64,000 nt of DNA from Bidens hawaiensis (GCA_021521415.1 JAIQDT010000675.1:434001-498000); one strand, 5' to 3'. Counted from the stretch's first letter, positions 1-11,612 are shown. Notes: generated from the letters alone by a model not told the origin. Translations and numbers: made by a program.

Positions 1-381
1 CCACAGGTGAAATTTGACAGTGGAGAGTTTTTAACTTCGGTGAGTGGTGATTACAAGGAGGGTAGATTGGCATCAATTGTATTTGGGACCAACAAAAGGA
101 CTTACGGACCCTTTGGAAGGACCCGCAGCAGGTGTACGCCTGATCGTAGTTTGTATGATGAGTTCTGCTATGAATTTGGACCGAGAGACTGTTTTGGTGG
201 GTTTCATGGAAGCGTTGACGGTGGATCTGTGCACGCTATGGGTGTTTATGTCAAACTGTATGTTGCAAATGCTTATGACGATGAATCTGGTTTTTACGTT
301 GCAAACGATCTTGGTAAACCCAAGGAGTTGTTTTTGTTTTTGGTTAAAAATGTTTCAAGGTTAAATGGTTGGTTTGATTGA
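1..381 (+). CDS. jacalin-like lectin, C-terminal part (5' cut by window)
   Basis: The reading frame is open from the first base to a TGA at 379-381, about 126 codons. The protein has the spacing of a single jacalin-type beta-prism domain: a GEFLTSVSG strand, then SIVFGTNKRTYGPFG, then GFHGSVDGGSVHAMGVYVK near the end. Jacalin-related lectins bind mannose or galactose and are often stress-induced cytosolic or defence lectins in plants. A CAG acceptor-like sequence just before base 7 suggests this is a last exon whose upstream part lies outside the window. The middle is richer in Cys and Arg than usual, so the copy may be decaying. The family call is from motif recognition; function is inferred. 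Confidence 0.75.
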   Translation, partial: PQVKFDSGEFLTSVSGDYKEGRLASIVFGTNKRTYGPFGRTRSRCTPDRSLYDEFCYEFGPRDCFGGFHGSVDGGSVHAMGVYVKLYVANAYDDESGFYVANDLGKPKELFLFLVKNVSRLNGWFD

Positions 382-688
382 CGTCTGCCTACGGTTTTGT
401 TTGAAACATTCGTCTATTCTAATAATCTATTATGGTTAGCCTCAAATAAGTGGCTTTGTAGTTTGTACATATGCACTCGAAGTTACACTTTCGTTTTGAA
501 CTTATTAGTAATAAACGCCTGCATATTAAACGTTAAAAAAAACCTACATTTGAGATTTCATTTGTCATTTGGTATCATGTAACTTGTTTGACATTTGGTT
601 ACATATTCATGTTAAATTATTTTCTCATTCAGCATTTCTCATTTAGTATCATGCAACTTGATTTCACATTGGTTATGTACAAGGCTGT
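382..688. other. unannotated downstream region
   Basis: This stretch is AT-rich and follows the lectin stop codon. I see no coding frame, repeat or RNA structure. It probably holds the 3' UTR of the lectin gene, but no clear poly(A) signal was identified. Confidence 0.4.
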
Positions 689-1500
689 GAATTCTTCTTT
701 GATAAGTTTAAAGAACCAGTGAGGTCAAGACTAGGGCTGGTCTGTCCAAATCTTACCAGTTTATCTGATACATAGACGATTTGTCTCACGGTGTCTTTCT
801 CGGTGCTGGAAATACAACAGGCAGTATGGGAATGTGATAGTAACTGGGCCCTGGGACCAGATGGTTTTAGTTTCCACTCCCTTAAGAGGTGCTGGGATCG
901 TTCTTATCAGACACTAGTAAATTCTTTAACAAGTTTTATCATAAGTTGTCGATAGCCCCAGGTTGTTTGTCCTCGTTTTTGGCACTAAATCCATAGATTA
1001 AGGACTGGGGTGCTGTTGAAGGTGTTGGTAAATCGGTTAAAGGGGGCAATTAAACAAGTATCATGGACGACACGCTATATGCTAACAAGTTAACTTCCTG
1101 GATGAAACACGCTGATCGTAAGGGTATGCGCTTTAAAGTAATCTAGACAAAGCCTACTAATTGCTCAGCTGGGATTTCTTAGACACTATTTTAGAGCAAA
1201 TGAATGTTCCCGTTAAACGGAGGAAATGGATCTCCAGAATGCTTGCCGCCTCACAGGCCTCGGTCCTCCTGAACGGTTCCCGACACAGGACTTCTCATGT
1301 TTTAGAGGTCTAAGACAGGGGACCCGTTATCCCTTTTTCAGCATCGCTAAGGAAGCACTCTAGGGCATTATTAAGCAGAAGCGATTGGCTTAATACGGGG
1401 TATTCAGTGTACGGGAAATGGTCCAATTTGGCTCACTTTATGTACGCCGGTGACGTATTTTTTTGGGAGAATGGTCTTTCTCGTGACAGGGTCTCAGGAT
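689..1500 (+). pseudogene. LINE (L1-type) reverse transcriptase remnant
   Basis: Pieces of a non-LTR retrotransposon reverse transcriptase can be read in shifting plus-strand frames. They run EFFFDKFKEP (about 689), AVWECDSNWALGPDGFSF (about 812-865, the conserved GPDGF motif), KVLVNRLKGAIKQ (about 1018), then RRKWISRMLAASQASVLLNG (about 1217-1276) and LAHFMYAGDVFFWENG (about 1430-1475). In L1-type elements the last motif is normally a Y/F-A-D-D catalytic box; here it reads YAGD, so one catalytic aspartate is lost. Several stops and frameshifts interrupt the reading. No endonuclease domain or poly(A) tail was found. It is a dead, truncated copy. Confidence 0.75.
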
Positions 1501-1886
1501 AAAGTTACAAATGCGCTTCGTCGGGTGTTAATATGCTTTTGTTAAACTTATTTAACATGTTGGTATGCAACTACTACATATTGAGTTATAATATAGTTTT
1601 AGCATTTTGAAGGTGACAATATCATGTTCATATGATTTACATTTGAAAAGATGGAGACTAATTTCCGCACTAGATTTCGATATCAAGTTTTTTTAAAAAT
1701 AAGTGTTACAAGTAAAATGCAAGTGTGATCAATAAAAGATATAAATTTATTAAAAAAAATCAATACTAGTCATGGAAAACAGTAGTCACCTAAGCAACAA
1801 TGGGATCCCATCTCAAACATGACAAAAATCTCTTTAAAGGTAGAAAACTAAGAAATAAAGTTAAACCAAAGCCTTAGAAACATGAG
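1501..1886. other. AT-rich interval 3' of the gamma-tubulin gene
   Basis: No coding frame or repeat boundary is visible. The part near 1700-1886 is probably the 3' UTR of the minus-strand gamma-tubulin gene. Confidence 0.35.
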
Positions 1887-4800
1887 TTATGCAAATTGGT
1901 AAGTCAGGTCGATGAGTCCCAAGTCATTTCCGTCATCTGTCAGAAGATTATCCGGGTCCTGCAACCACACAAAGTCATTAGCCACGAGCCAAAGTCAAAA
2001 GCGATTCAAACACTTGGTTTGGTTCATACCTCCACTCCCCATTTAATGTAATCCGGAGACTCACACGCCTTATATTCATCCACCAAACTATCAATCAAGT
2101 CCTTAGCCTCATCGAATTCCGAAAGATCCTACAAACAGTTCAAAGAATAATATATTAATTCTTAGAAAAATTAACTAGTTATTTAATAAAGAAATTAGCA
2201 TAAATAACTTACTGCAAACATGGGGAAACTTTTGTACTTGTCAAGAAAAGCTTGCCTCTTTCTCAAGAGAGAATATTGGCTCAAACATTTGGAGAATAGA
2301 TGTCGAATTCCCGTGTAACTTGCTAACATTAGGCCACTCACCTAAACATTATAAAAAGTATATGAACGATAAAACATCATGATTAACATTTAAAGAATTA
2401 AATAAATTGCAGAGATTATTACGTCTCACCCTGTGAGCGGTTTTAATGTATGGAGACTTCCTTGATAGCGCAACTTGAATGCTAGCCGGACCCCATTCTA
2501 TGAAGTTAACGAGTTTTCTTTCGCGTATTCTTTGTAAACTTTCATGAACCTAAACAAAATACAAACGTCACTGAAAAACTCACGGGCCCTACCAATATCT
2601 AAGTGGTTAAAGGAAAAATAAGTTATTTGTACTGACCTTAGTAGGATCAACTTCTCCTTGAATGATATTTAATATTGATATGTATTTAGCCAGACTTGCT
2701 TGTTTTGCTTTAGCGTTACATGACACCATCATATTTTTTGTCTGTAAAACACGCAATCTTTTAGGACACGTGAATCAGTTTTCTAACCTTTGTACTAGCT
2801 AAAAGACAAAAGAAACACCGACGTGTGACAAAGTAAACGATTATCGTTAATAAAGTTGTTTACTTGAACATACTTTAATGTTATTTTCAGCATACTTTAG
2901 TTTCAATAACACAAGAGCATATTGCATAAAAGAGTCAACTTTGGTCAAACATCTGTTTTCTTTAACCAACTGTGTTTACCAAAATATTCCATATAATGTA
3001 ATCTTCTAAGTTTAACGGTTTCCACGTTTCCAGGCGCGAGCTATAAAAGCATTAAGCATGGTCAAAGTTATCAACACATCACCATGTTGACCAAAATTTT
3101 GAAGTTGGTTGCACTTTGACCAAAGTTAGTTACCTTTATATGCAAATAGCCAATGAAACTACAAGATATGACGGTTACAAAACCGGTGACAACTTTATAA
3201 CATTTCTTACCTGAAGAAGTCTTCTCATCACATCCAACACCGTTGTTTTCCGAATCATATTAGCCTAACAAAATAGTATAATAAAAAGATCATATTTCTA
3301 AACATTATGTGCCAAAACAAAAGTCATGAACATTCAATATGTTACCTGGCGGTCAACAGTTAACGGTGTATATCCCGCCATAAGAAAATGACACCTTGGT
3401 GTTGGGATTAAAGAAGCAAGAAGGCCAACCAAGTCATTATTCATGTACCCTGGGTACCGAAGTGTGGTTGTACTAGCTGCCATAACAGTTGAAACTAAAG
3501 AATTTGTTTCAGAAACAGTTGGATTCTGTATATGCAGACGTTCAACTGCAATTCGGTTAAGTGCAGTGTTATCAAGAACAACTACACAGTCAGCGTTTAA
3601 AGTCAAACGCTTGAGAGTCAACAGGGAATTGTATGGCTGAACCACCACATCACTTGTTTCATTCTGGTTAGGGAAAACACTATATGTTTGAACCAGTTTT
3701 TTGCTGTAGTGATCGTTTAGAGTCTCAAGAAGATACAAACCCATGCCTGCATATAAACGAGAATAAATTAACTTTCTAGATAACATTATCCAAAACAAAT
3801 GAGAAAAAATACAAGTAGGCATGTAAACGAATCAAATGAACATGACCCGAACATGCTCATACTTGTTTATTTAACTTCAACTGAAGGGTTTTCTTGTTTT
3901 GTGTTCGTTTTTGTACGTTCTTTAATAATATAGACAAATGGTTCACAGATGGCCACAACTGAACTATATGAATGAACATAGCTGAGTGAAAATCAAGTAA
4001 AAGTAAATGTGAACACAATCTCTGGAGCCCAAATATTAATAAAACGAGACTTAATATATTTGTAATGGGTCTAAAAAATATAAATAAATATAAACGAACG
4101 TAAATTAACGAATGTAAGTCAGCGAACATAAGTGACTGGATGTTCACAAACATAAATGAATGAACGAGACATGTGGTCATGTTCGTTCATTTACAAACGA
4201 ACTTAGCTGAGTGAAAACCTAGTAAAAGTAAATACGAACACAATCTGTTGAGCCTAAAAATTAATAAAACGAGACTTAATTAATTTGTAATGGGTCTAAA
4301 GAATATAAACAAATACATAAACGAGCGTAAATTAACGAATGTAAGTCAACGAACATAACTGACTGGATGTTCACAAACATAAATGAATGAACGAGACATG
4401 TGTTCATGTTCGTTCGTTTACAAGCGAACTTCCTACCAAATGGTTCACGAAGAGTTCATTGAATAAACATAACTAAACATGTACGAACGAACATAACTGA
4501 GCAAAAACTATATAAAAGCAAATGTAAACACAATCTGTTGGGCCTGAAAACTGATATAATTAGACCAAACTGTAATGGACCTAAAGAATTTAAATAAATA
4601 TATAAACAAACGTATATGAACGTCATTCGTTTAAATAAACAAACTTGTAACAGAACGTTCCACAAACAGTTCATTAAGCGTTCACTTCGTTTACAGGATA
4701 CAAAATATTAAATTGTTAAAACCTGAGCCTGTTCCTCCAGCAATCGAATGGCATAAAACAAATCCTTTAAGACTATCGCTTCCATCTGCTTCTCGGTCAA

Positions 4801-6304
4801 TCATGTCCATTAAATCTTCCACAAAATGATGACCCTGCAGAAAAGCTAATAATAATGTTACATTTTATAACAGTTTGATGACTTAACAATAATAATAAAA
4901 CAAGACTTATAACTACCTGATCATATCCACTGGCCCAATTGTTTCCTGCACCACTTCCATCAGAGGAAATGAATATGTTCTCTTGATTGTACAGATCCCT
5001 ATATTCACCTGCTTGTATTGTATTAATCACTCTAGGTTCCAAATCCATTAGCAATGCGCGTGGTATGTAGTGTTGATCATCTGCTTGATAGAAGAACACA
5101 TCTTTTCTATCACCTGCACCTCCCTGCAGCATAATTTACAATCAAAATTCAAATGCAAGTAGTTAAAAATTTGGGGAAAACCAATTAGATGTTGGTACAA
5201 ATTTAAAACTTAGCCAATCGTTCGGTTTGCAGAGGCCCATTCTAGTTTTGGGCTCGGTTTAATGATGATTGTTGACTTAACGGAGATCAAAGACTAAAGA
5301 GGCTTTTGTGCCGGCCTTCATGCTCTTTTATTTAAGTCCGTTTTAGTTTTCTTGTTTATCTTTGTACCTATGTTGTCAAAAGGCCTTCGGGCAGCATCTA
5401 TGCCCTCAGGCAAGGTGAGGCGCCTTGCAGTCATCTAGGCGAGCCGGCGACCTTCGGGCTAGATTCTAGCAAAATGCTGAAAATTCTGACAAAATTCTAC
5501 AAATTCCAGACAAACTGGTCTAAAACATCCAAAAATGACATGGAACCATCTAAAATTGTCCCTAAAGTCTAAAGAAGCCTAGAACATGTCTACCCCCCCC
5601 CCTCCAAAACAAAAATCATATATTTATGAAATGCACCTTACTTATCTCGGGTCCTCTCGTTTTAAGCAGCGCCTTGCGTCTAGGAGCGAGGCTCACCCTT
5701 TGCGCCTTTGACAACTATGCCACACGCAAAACAATAAAATATATCCTGGTTGCAACGTGTGGACATATGTCAGTCTAGTCTAGACGGAACAACATAAGTC
5801 CTCGTCTTTATGCAAGCTAAAAACCCTAATGTGCCTCTCTATATAATGCAATTCTTATAGTTGTAATCACTCATCACGAGAGTGACAGACAAAACAATAA
5901 AATATGTCCTGGTTGCAGCCTATGACAACCACACAAGTCCTCGTGTTTATTTAAGTTAAAAACCCTAATGTATCTCTCTCTATACATATTGCAATCCTTA
6001 CATTTGTAGCTGACAGACAAAACAATAAAATATATCCTGGTTACAAGTAATAGGCATAGCGTTCTTATTTTCTGCAGTTTATTTGTGTGTGTGTGTGTTT
6101 TGCAACCCTATCCTATAACAAGTACGTGAAATGAACAAGATATTATGATCATGCACAATAGTTTAACGCAATATATATTATAATAAACACCTGAGTGGCG
6201 TAATCTTCAAGGATTCCGTGTTCGAGACAAAGTTGTTTCCAGAACTCCATCCCGACCTGGTTCCCGCATTGACCTACTTGCAACGTTATGATTTCACGAG
6301 GCAT
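1887..6304 (-). CDS. TUBG: gamma-tubulin, ten exons
   Basis: Gamma-tubulin is the GTP-binding core of the gamma-tubulin ring complex that nucleates microtubules. I could place every exon (transcript order): 6191-6304, 4917-5123, 4723-4834, 3346-3746, 3211-3264, 2637-2741, 2430-2549, 2213-2341, 2030-2128, 1887-1958. All introns are GT-AG and phases join without a stop, giving about 470 residues; plant gamma-tubulins are near 474. Exon 1 starts [18 protein letters not shown], exon 3 ends in the GGTGSG nucleotide signature, and exon 4 holds the highly conserved [16 protein letters not shown] and [10 protein letters not shown] blocks. Oddities: exon 1 reads [10 protein letters not shown] where the family has five more residues between HGI and LED; exon 2 begins GGAGDRKD, two residues longer; exon 3 starts [10 protein letters not shown] and exon 6 is unusually diverged. 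It may be a diverged paralogue. Introns 1 and 3 contain transposons. Confidence 0.93.
3818..4697. repeat. GTTCGTT-rich foldback element in gamma-tubulin intron 3
   Basis: The segment starts GGCATGTAAACGAAT and ends TTCGTTTACAGG, which are inverted versions of each other. The interior is built of many copies of words such as AACGAACATAA and GTTCATGTTCGTTCG. Two internal subunits are almost identical (about 3950-4190 and about 4200-4440), including AAAACGAGACTTAAT and GTAATGGGTCTAAA. It fills most of the third intron. It looks like a non-autonomous DNA element or a subterminal-repeat array; the superfamily cannot be named from sequence alone. Confidence 0.6.
5373..5714. mobile_element. MITE in gamma-tubulin intron 1
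   Basis: The left end TTGTCAAAAGGCCTTCG and the right end GCGCCTTTGACAA form terminal inverted repeats. Subterminal GGCGCCTTGC and GCGCCTTGCGTCTAGG also pair. The pentamer CTATG directly flanks both ends (5368-5372 and 5715-5719), a possible target duplication. The element is 342 bp and non-coding. GGCGCC-rich MITEs of this appearance are common in plants, often hAT-related, but the superfamily is inferred. Confidence 0.6.
5727..6045. repeat. tandem repeat in gamma-tubulin intron 1
   Basis: A unit of roughly 125-165 bp is repeated: AAAACAATAAAATAT followed by TCCTGGTTGCA, AAGTCCTCGT, AAAAACCCTAATGT and ending in GACAGAC. Two nearly full units are followed by the start of a third at about 6019. 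The copies differ by indels in the middle. It lies wholly in intron 1. Confidence 0.65.
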
Positions 6305-6512
6305 AATGATAATGCTTATCTTATTATTTCAGACACCTTTCACCTTTTGTTTCTCACGCCGGCGATGACAAGGATGCTTGGAGTGATCCAGTATGGGAAA
6401 TATTGAAACGATCATAAACGTCGTCGTTTTGCAGATTACAACTTTTATGGATTTTGCAATTATAACTGGAAGGTTAAAACTAAGTTAACTTTTTTTTTAC
6501 ACTAAATGCTAC

Positions 6513-6908
6513 GGCTGTAAACGAACCGAATGAACACGAACACGGCCTTGTTCATGTTCGTTCGTTAAGAAAATAATGAGTTCATGAACGGTTCACGAAC
6601 ACTTACCGAACAAAATTTTATGTTCGTATTCGTTCATTAAGGAAATTAGTGTGTTCACGAACACAAACGAACACAAACAAAATCGGCAGAGCCTATAGAT
6701 TTAGACCGATGTATCTATCAATGTGAATAATGAAAGCCTATAAACGAATAGAATGAACACGAACAAGGACATGTTCGTGTTCGTTCTTTTAACTTTAAAG
6801 AACACAGGCACTTAAACAAATATTTATGTTCGTGCTCGTTTATTTAAAGATGGACATTTGTGTTCATTTGTTTAAAATCTAAACGAACATAAGTGAACAA
6901 AGATAAAC

Positions 6909-6962
<54 letters not shown>

Positions 6963-7296
6963 CAAACGTAAATGAAAACAAACAAACGTAAATGAACTTA
7001 AATAAAAACACTTAAATGAACACAAATTAACAAATATAAAACCTTTAATCAAATGACGATCATATGGTCAAATGGTCGCTTGGGTGGTAGTTCTTTCAGC
7101 ACTTGGAACACTTCAGGGAAGTCTTGAAATACCCACGGTCATTTTCCTTCCTTTTGAGTTGGGTCACATATTACTTTTGATTGAAATATAGGTTCCGATG
7201 ACAGGTTTGTAAGTTGATACTAAATAATTGTATCGATCCATCCTTTGAGTATTTTTGTAACAGCTCGCCTAGCTTTTCTATAGTTCATTTACGTTT

Positions 7297-7338
<42 letters not shown>

Positions 7339-7658
7339 AAACGTAAATGAACAAACAAACGTAAATGAACTTAAATAAAAACACTTAAATGAACACAAAT
7401 TAACAAATATAAAACCTTTAATCAAATGACCAATCCAGATAATATTTATTTTTTTTCTATTAGTACATAAACGAACATAAACGAACATTCATGAACATAA
7501 ATGAGCGAACGGAACATGTGTTCATGTTCGTTCGTTCAATTAAACGAACACAAATTTTTTGTTTATGTTCGTTCGTTTATTAATGAAACGAACATAAGCG
7601 AACTTCCTGTCGAACGGTTCACGAACAGTTTACCGAACATTCGGTTCGTTTACAGGCC
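6513..7658. repeat. GTTCGTT-rich element upstream of gamma-tubulin
   Basis: It starts GGCTGTAAACGAACCGAA and ends TTCGGTTCGTTTACAGGCC, so the ends are inverted repeats of about 18 bp. The interior repeats AACGAACA/TGTTCGTT words and two (AT)n tracts. A roughly 95-bp block (about 6963-7058) recurs at about 7336-7428 in direct orientation. It begins about 200 bp upstream of the gamma-tubulin start codon and belongs to the same family as the intron 3 element. Non-coding; superfamily unknown. Confidence 0.6.
6910..6961. repeat. (AT)n microsatellite
   Basis: About 52 bp of uninterrupted AT dinucleotides inside the GTTCGTT-rich element. Confidence 0.9.
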
Positions 7659-7701
7659 TACTGAATGTTTTTTTCCATGCTCCCTTTTCTTCTATAATAT
7701 A

Positions 7702-9127
7702 CTAGTTTTTATCTCCCGTATTACGGGGTTGTTTTAATCATTCGTTTTTAATATTTATATATTTTTTGTATTTTAATTTTATTTATTGTAAAGAAGTTAA
7801 TAATATACTTAGAGTTTGATGATGAAAGGGTTTCACAAATAAATGAGATGTTATAACCCGGTTTAAAAGTTATCCGGGTTTGGTGAGACCCATGACCTGC
7901 TTATTTTTTTACTATAAAATTGTTTCTTAATTTTAAATAACTAGATTTTATCCCCCGTATTACGGGGGCTATTTTACATTATTCATTTTTAATATTTATT
8001 TATGTATATTTGGATTTTAATTTTATTTATTGTAAGAAAGTCAATAATTAATATACTTGAGGTTTGATGATTAAATGGTTTCACAAAGAAATGATATGTT
8101 ATAATCCGGTTAAAAGTTATCTAGGTTTGGTGATACCCATTATCCGTTTATTTTCTTCATTATAAAATTGTTTCTTAATTTTAAATAATATATTTTTTTA
8201 AATAAAATAGGATATTAATTTTTAGTATATCCCTATTTTATAGGATTTTCATATCAAATATTTGATTAGATTAATTTTTAATATAATGAGATGTTTATAA
8301 CCCGTTTAAGAGCTACCGGTGAATTCGGGTTAAATGCGTGAGAAGCCTTCAATTACAAATAAAACAATATGATGGCTTGAGAGAATGGTTGTTTTATATT
8401 TTTCGTTTTTAATATTTATTTTTTGAATTTTAATTTTCTTTATTATAAGAAAGTTAATAATATACTTTAGGTTTGATGATGAAAAGGTTTCATAAATAAA
8501 TGATATGTTATAACCCGTTTAAAAGTTATCTGGATTTGGTGACCCATGACCTATAAAATTGCTTATTAATTATAAATAATATCTTTTTCTTTTTAAATTG
8601 GATATTAAATTTTAGTATATCCCTATTTTATAGGATTTTCATATCAAATAATTGGTAAGATCAAATTTTAATTTAATGAGATGTTATAACCCGTTTAAGA
8701 GCTATCTGGTTTTGGTAAGACCCATATCCATGAATTTGGGTTAAATCAATGAGAGGCATCCATTTAAAAATTAAGCAATCTGGTGGCTTCCATAAAAGGG
8801 GGGAGCGACCACATCGCGACACGTAAGATTTTAGGGTTTTCGTTTATATATATTATAGATATCCTTTTTTTTAAAAAAAATCAGATATTAGTTTTATTAT
8901 ATCCCTATTTTATAGGATTTTCGTATCAAATATTTGGTGAGATTAATTTTTAATTTAATGAGATGTCATAACCCGTTTAAGGGTTATTTGGGTTTGGTAA
9001 GAGCCATACCCGTTAGATCGGGTCAAATGCATTAGAAGCCTCCATTTGTAAATAAAGCAATCTGGTGGCTTAAGAGATTGTAGGAAGCAACCAGAGAGAT
9101 TTTAAATGCTTCATTTATATATGGGGA
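7702..9127 (-). mobile_element. non-autonomous Helitron, minus strand (outer copy)
   Basis: Read on the minus strand, the 3' end carries a hairpin (CCCGTAATACGGG, plus 7713-7728) followed by AAAAACTAG and a flanking T at 7701. This is the Helitron end rule: hairpin, CTRR, insertion before T. The body contains the family words GGTCTCACCAAACCC and GTTATAACATCTC, written here in reverse. A second copy of the same family is inserted inside it at 7941-8861. The 5' end near 9110-9127 is degenerate and runs into another element, so that border is approximate. Confidence 0.6.
7941..8861 (-). mobile_element. non-autonomous Helitron nested in its own family
   Basis: On the minus strand it begins TCTATAATATATATAAACG (TC at 8861-8860, preceded by A). 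It ends with a strong hairpin (CCCCCGTAATACGGGGG, plus 7952-7968), then ATAAAATCTAG and a flanking T (complement of 7940). The 921-bp element has no coding capacity. The host sequence resumes exactly across the A/T junction and matches the same family, so one copy jumped into another. 5' TC, 3' hairpin, CTAG and A^T target are all present. Confidence 0.75.
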
Positions 9128-9889
9128 AAGTGAATATGATGCTGTCACACACCTAATCTTAGACGGAAAATCTTTCAAAACTACGTCGTTTTGATTAAAA
9201 GTTAACAAAATTAATTTGAAATCTCCATATATCTTTTACCTTTTTTTTTGGATCCTTCATGACTCTTCTATCAGAGTTGAGCTTACGAGAAAATACTTGT
9301 AAATAAGAATTATGAGATTATTTATTATCATTACACAAACATAGCCTTGACTACTTTCATTGAAATTGAAAAAGAATAGAAGCAACAACAAAAAAAAAAA
9401 AAAACCTATATGATTAAATGCGAAGCAGGAAGCAAAACAGGATTGGAGAGTGCTAGCAACTGCAAAATTGAAATTCTTAAATCACAAAAATATTCTTACT
9501 TTATAATTTACTTAGTTCTTGCAGTTTGATTGAAAAACAACATTTTAAGGCTTGTTTTTCTTAATTGTTTCTAGCTTCAATTAAAAGATATAGTAATTAA
9601 AATTAATTTCAGTTATGAATTACTTTTTATTTTCTTTAATTAATTGGGACAAAACAGTAAGAGATAAGGGCATTTCAAATTAATTTTGTTAACTTTTAAT
9701 CAAAACGACATAGTTTTGAGAGGTTTTTCATCTAAGGTTAGGTGCGCGACAGCACCGTATTCACTTTTCCAACAGTAAGGGATAAGGGCATTTCAAATTA
9801 ATTTTGGTAACTTTTAATCAAAACGACGTAGTTTTGAGAGGTTTTCTGTCTAAGGTTAGGTGTGCGACAGCACTGTATTCACTTTTTCA
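9125..9889. mobile_element. MULE-like MITE with duplicated right terminal repeat
   Basis: The left end (GGAAAGTGAATATGATGCTG onwards, about 100 bp) is the inverted repeat of 9653-9770, which ends CGTATTCACTTTTCC. The right terminal repeat is then repeated in tandem as 9771-9889; both 118-bp units start AACAGTAAG and end in the TTCACTTTT(T)C terminus. Long terminal inverted repeats with no coding region suggest a Mutator-type MITE. No convincing target duplication was found. Confidence 0.6.
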
Positions 9890-10689
9890 TAATAATATCC
9901 AGGCATGTTTATGGTTCTATATTCTGTAAATGTTTTTGTTATTTTCATTAACAACTAACCTATACTATATTGGACTTTATAGAATGGTTTGCAATTGATG
10001 ATGTTTGTAATTTAACATGGTTAAATTTCTTGGAAGTCTCAAAGACCGAATTTATGAGCCGATTCAGTAGATCGTCCCAAATAAAGTTTTTTGGATAGAT
10101 CATTTAATTATGACTGTAGCAAAAAACTATACCCAATACTGAAGTAAAGTGAAGTTCTAATTTTCCGTCATGTCATTTATACTGCATTAAACTTTCATCA
10201 ACTCGGTTATAATTCAATTAGTTTTTGTTTATGTTTGCAGCACAACGTTACTAAAGAATATTTTGAAATGATAGTTTAATATGCAATTAGTTTATATTTA
10301 TCATTGCAGTAGAAAATTACTAATAATAATATAATCCTACACTTAAGAATTTAGATGCCATACTATCTAGAATTAGGTCATTTATGCTAGTTGTTTATGA
10401 TTTCATTAAAAACTATAATTATTAGTTCAAAAATATTAAAACATTAGTAATATCAAAACAAAAAATAAGAATTAAAAAAACCCATAAATATGGAATTTAT
10501 TTATTAACAATAAATTTAAATATCTTATATAAAGAAAATAAACTATTGTTTATCTATATTATATATTTTTTGTTATAGAAAATGTATTTTATAGGAAATC
10601 TATATCTATACAGAATTTTAAATTAATTAAAAAAACCAAAAATCCGAATTCATTTATTAATAACTAAATTCAAGTTTTTTGTATAAACA
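9890..10689. other. AT-rich interval without recognised features
   Basis: The sequence is strongly AT-rich. I see no coding frame, inverted repeat or tandem array of note here. Confidence 0.4.
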
Positions 10690-11162
10690 TAATAATATTA
10701 AATATATATAAACAAAACCTCCCTAAATTCTATTAAGCCACCAGATTGCTTTATTTGTAAATGAAGGCCTCTCATGCATTTGACCCGAATTCACGGGTAT
10801 GTGTATCACCAAACCCAGATAGTCCTTAAGCGGGTTATAACATCTCATTATATTAAAAACTAATCCCACCAAATATTTGATATGAAAATCCTATAAAACA
10901 ATGATATTTAAAGACATATATTATTTATAATTAAGAAACAATTTTATAGTAAAAAAAAACAAGCAGGTCGCGGGTCTCACCAAACCCAGATTGCTTTCAA
11001 ACTGGGTTATAACATCTCATTTATTTGTGAAAACCCTTTAATCGTCAAATTCTAAGTATATTATTAACTTCCCTACAATAAATAAAATTAAAATCCAAAA
11101 AATATATAAATATAAAAAACGAATACTGTAAACAAACCCGTAATACGGGGAATAAAAACTAG
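10690..11162 (+). mobile_element. non-autonomous Helitron copy, plus strand
   Basis: The 3' end shows the hairpin CCCGTAATACGGGG (11137-11150), AATAAAAACTAG ending at 11162 and a flanking T. Family words CCAGATTGCTTTATTTGT and GACCCGAATTCACGGG lie near the 5' side. The 5' end is worn: ATATATATAAACAAAACC is visible but the expected leading TC is not clear. About 470 bp, non-coding. Confidence 0.6.
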
Positions 11163-11612
11163 TATATTATAAAGTATATATTCTTAATTATAGATAATAT
11201 CGTGCTACTTGAATGTTATATCTATATTCTATTTTATAGGAATTCTATATCAAGATACAATTTATCTATAAATATGGTAGGGTTTTTCATTACTAAATCA
11301 TAATAACATTCACCTTTTCTGCATTCAATTAATCGGTTCTTATTCAAGTTTCAAGGTTCATTTTCTGTTTTTTGATTTAATGATTATTAATCATTTAATC
11401 TAAATTGTAATCATAACACATAGTCATATTTAAGTTTATTAATCTGTTTTGTTGTTATTAATCTCAACTGCTAATTAAGATTGTGTAATTTACAAACGTA
11501 AGAAAGATTATGAATATTTAAGGTAAATGTGTAATAGAACATGAATAGATTCTTCAAAACATATTAAACTTAAAAACTGAATGCTTTTCTAATTTAAGGT
11601 TTATACAGGACA

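Noticed and set aside
6218..6406. Plus-strand open frame at the start of gamma-tubulin
   Set aside because: It is antisense to exon 1 of the gene; the minus-strand reading is clearly the true one.
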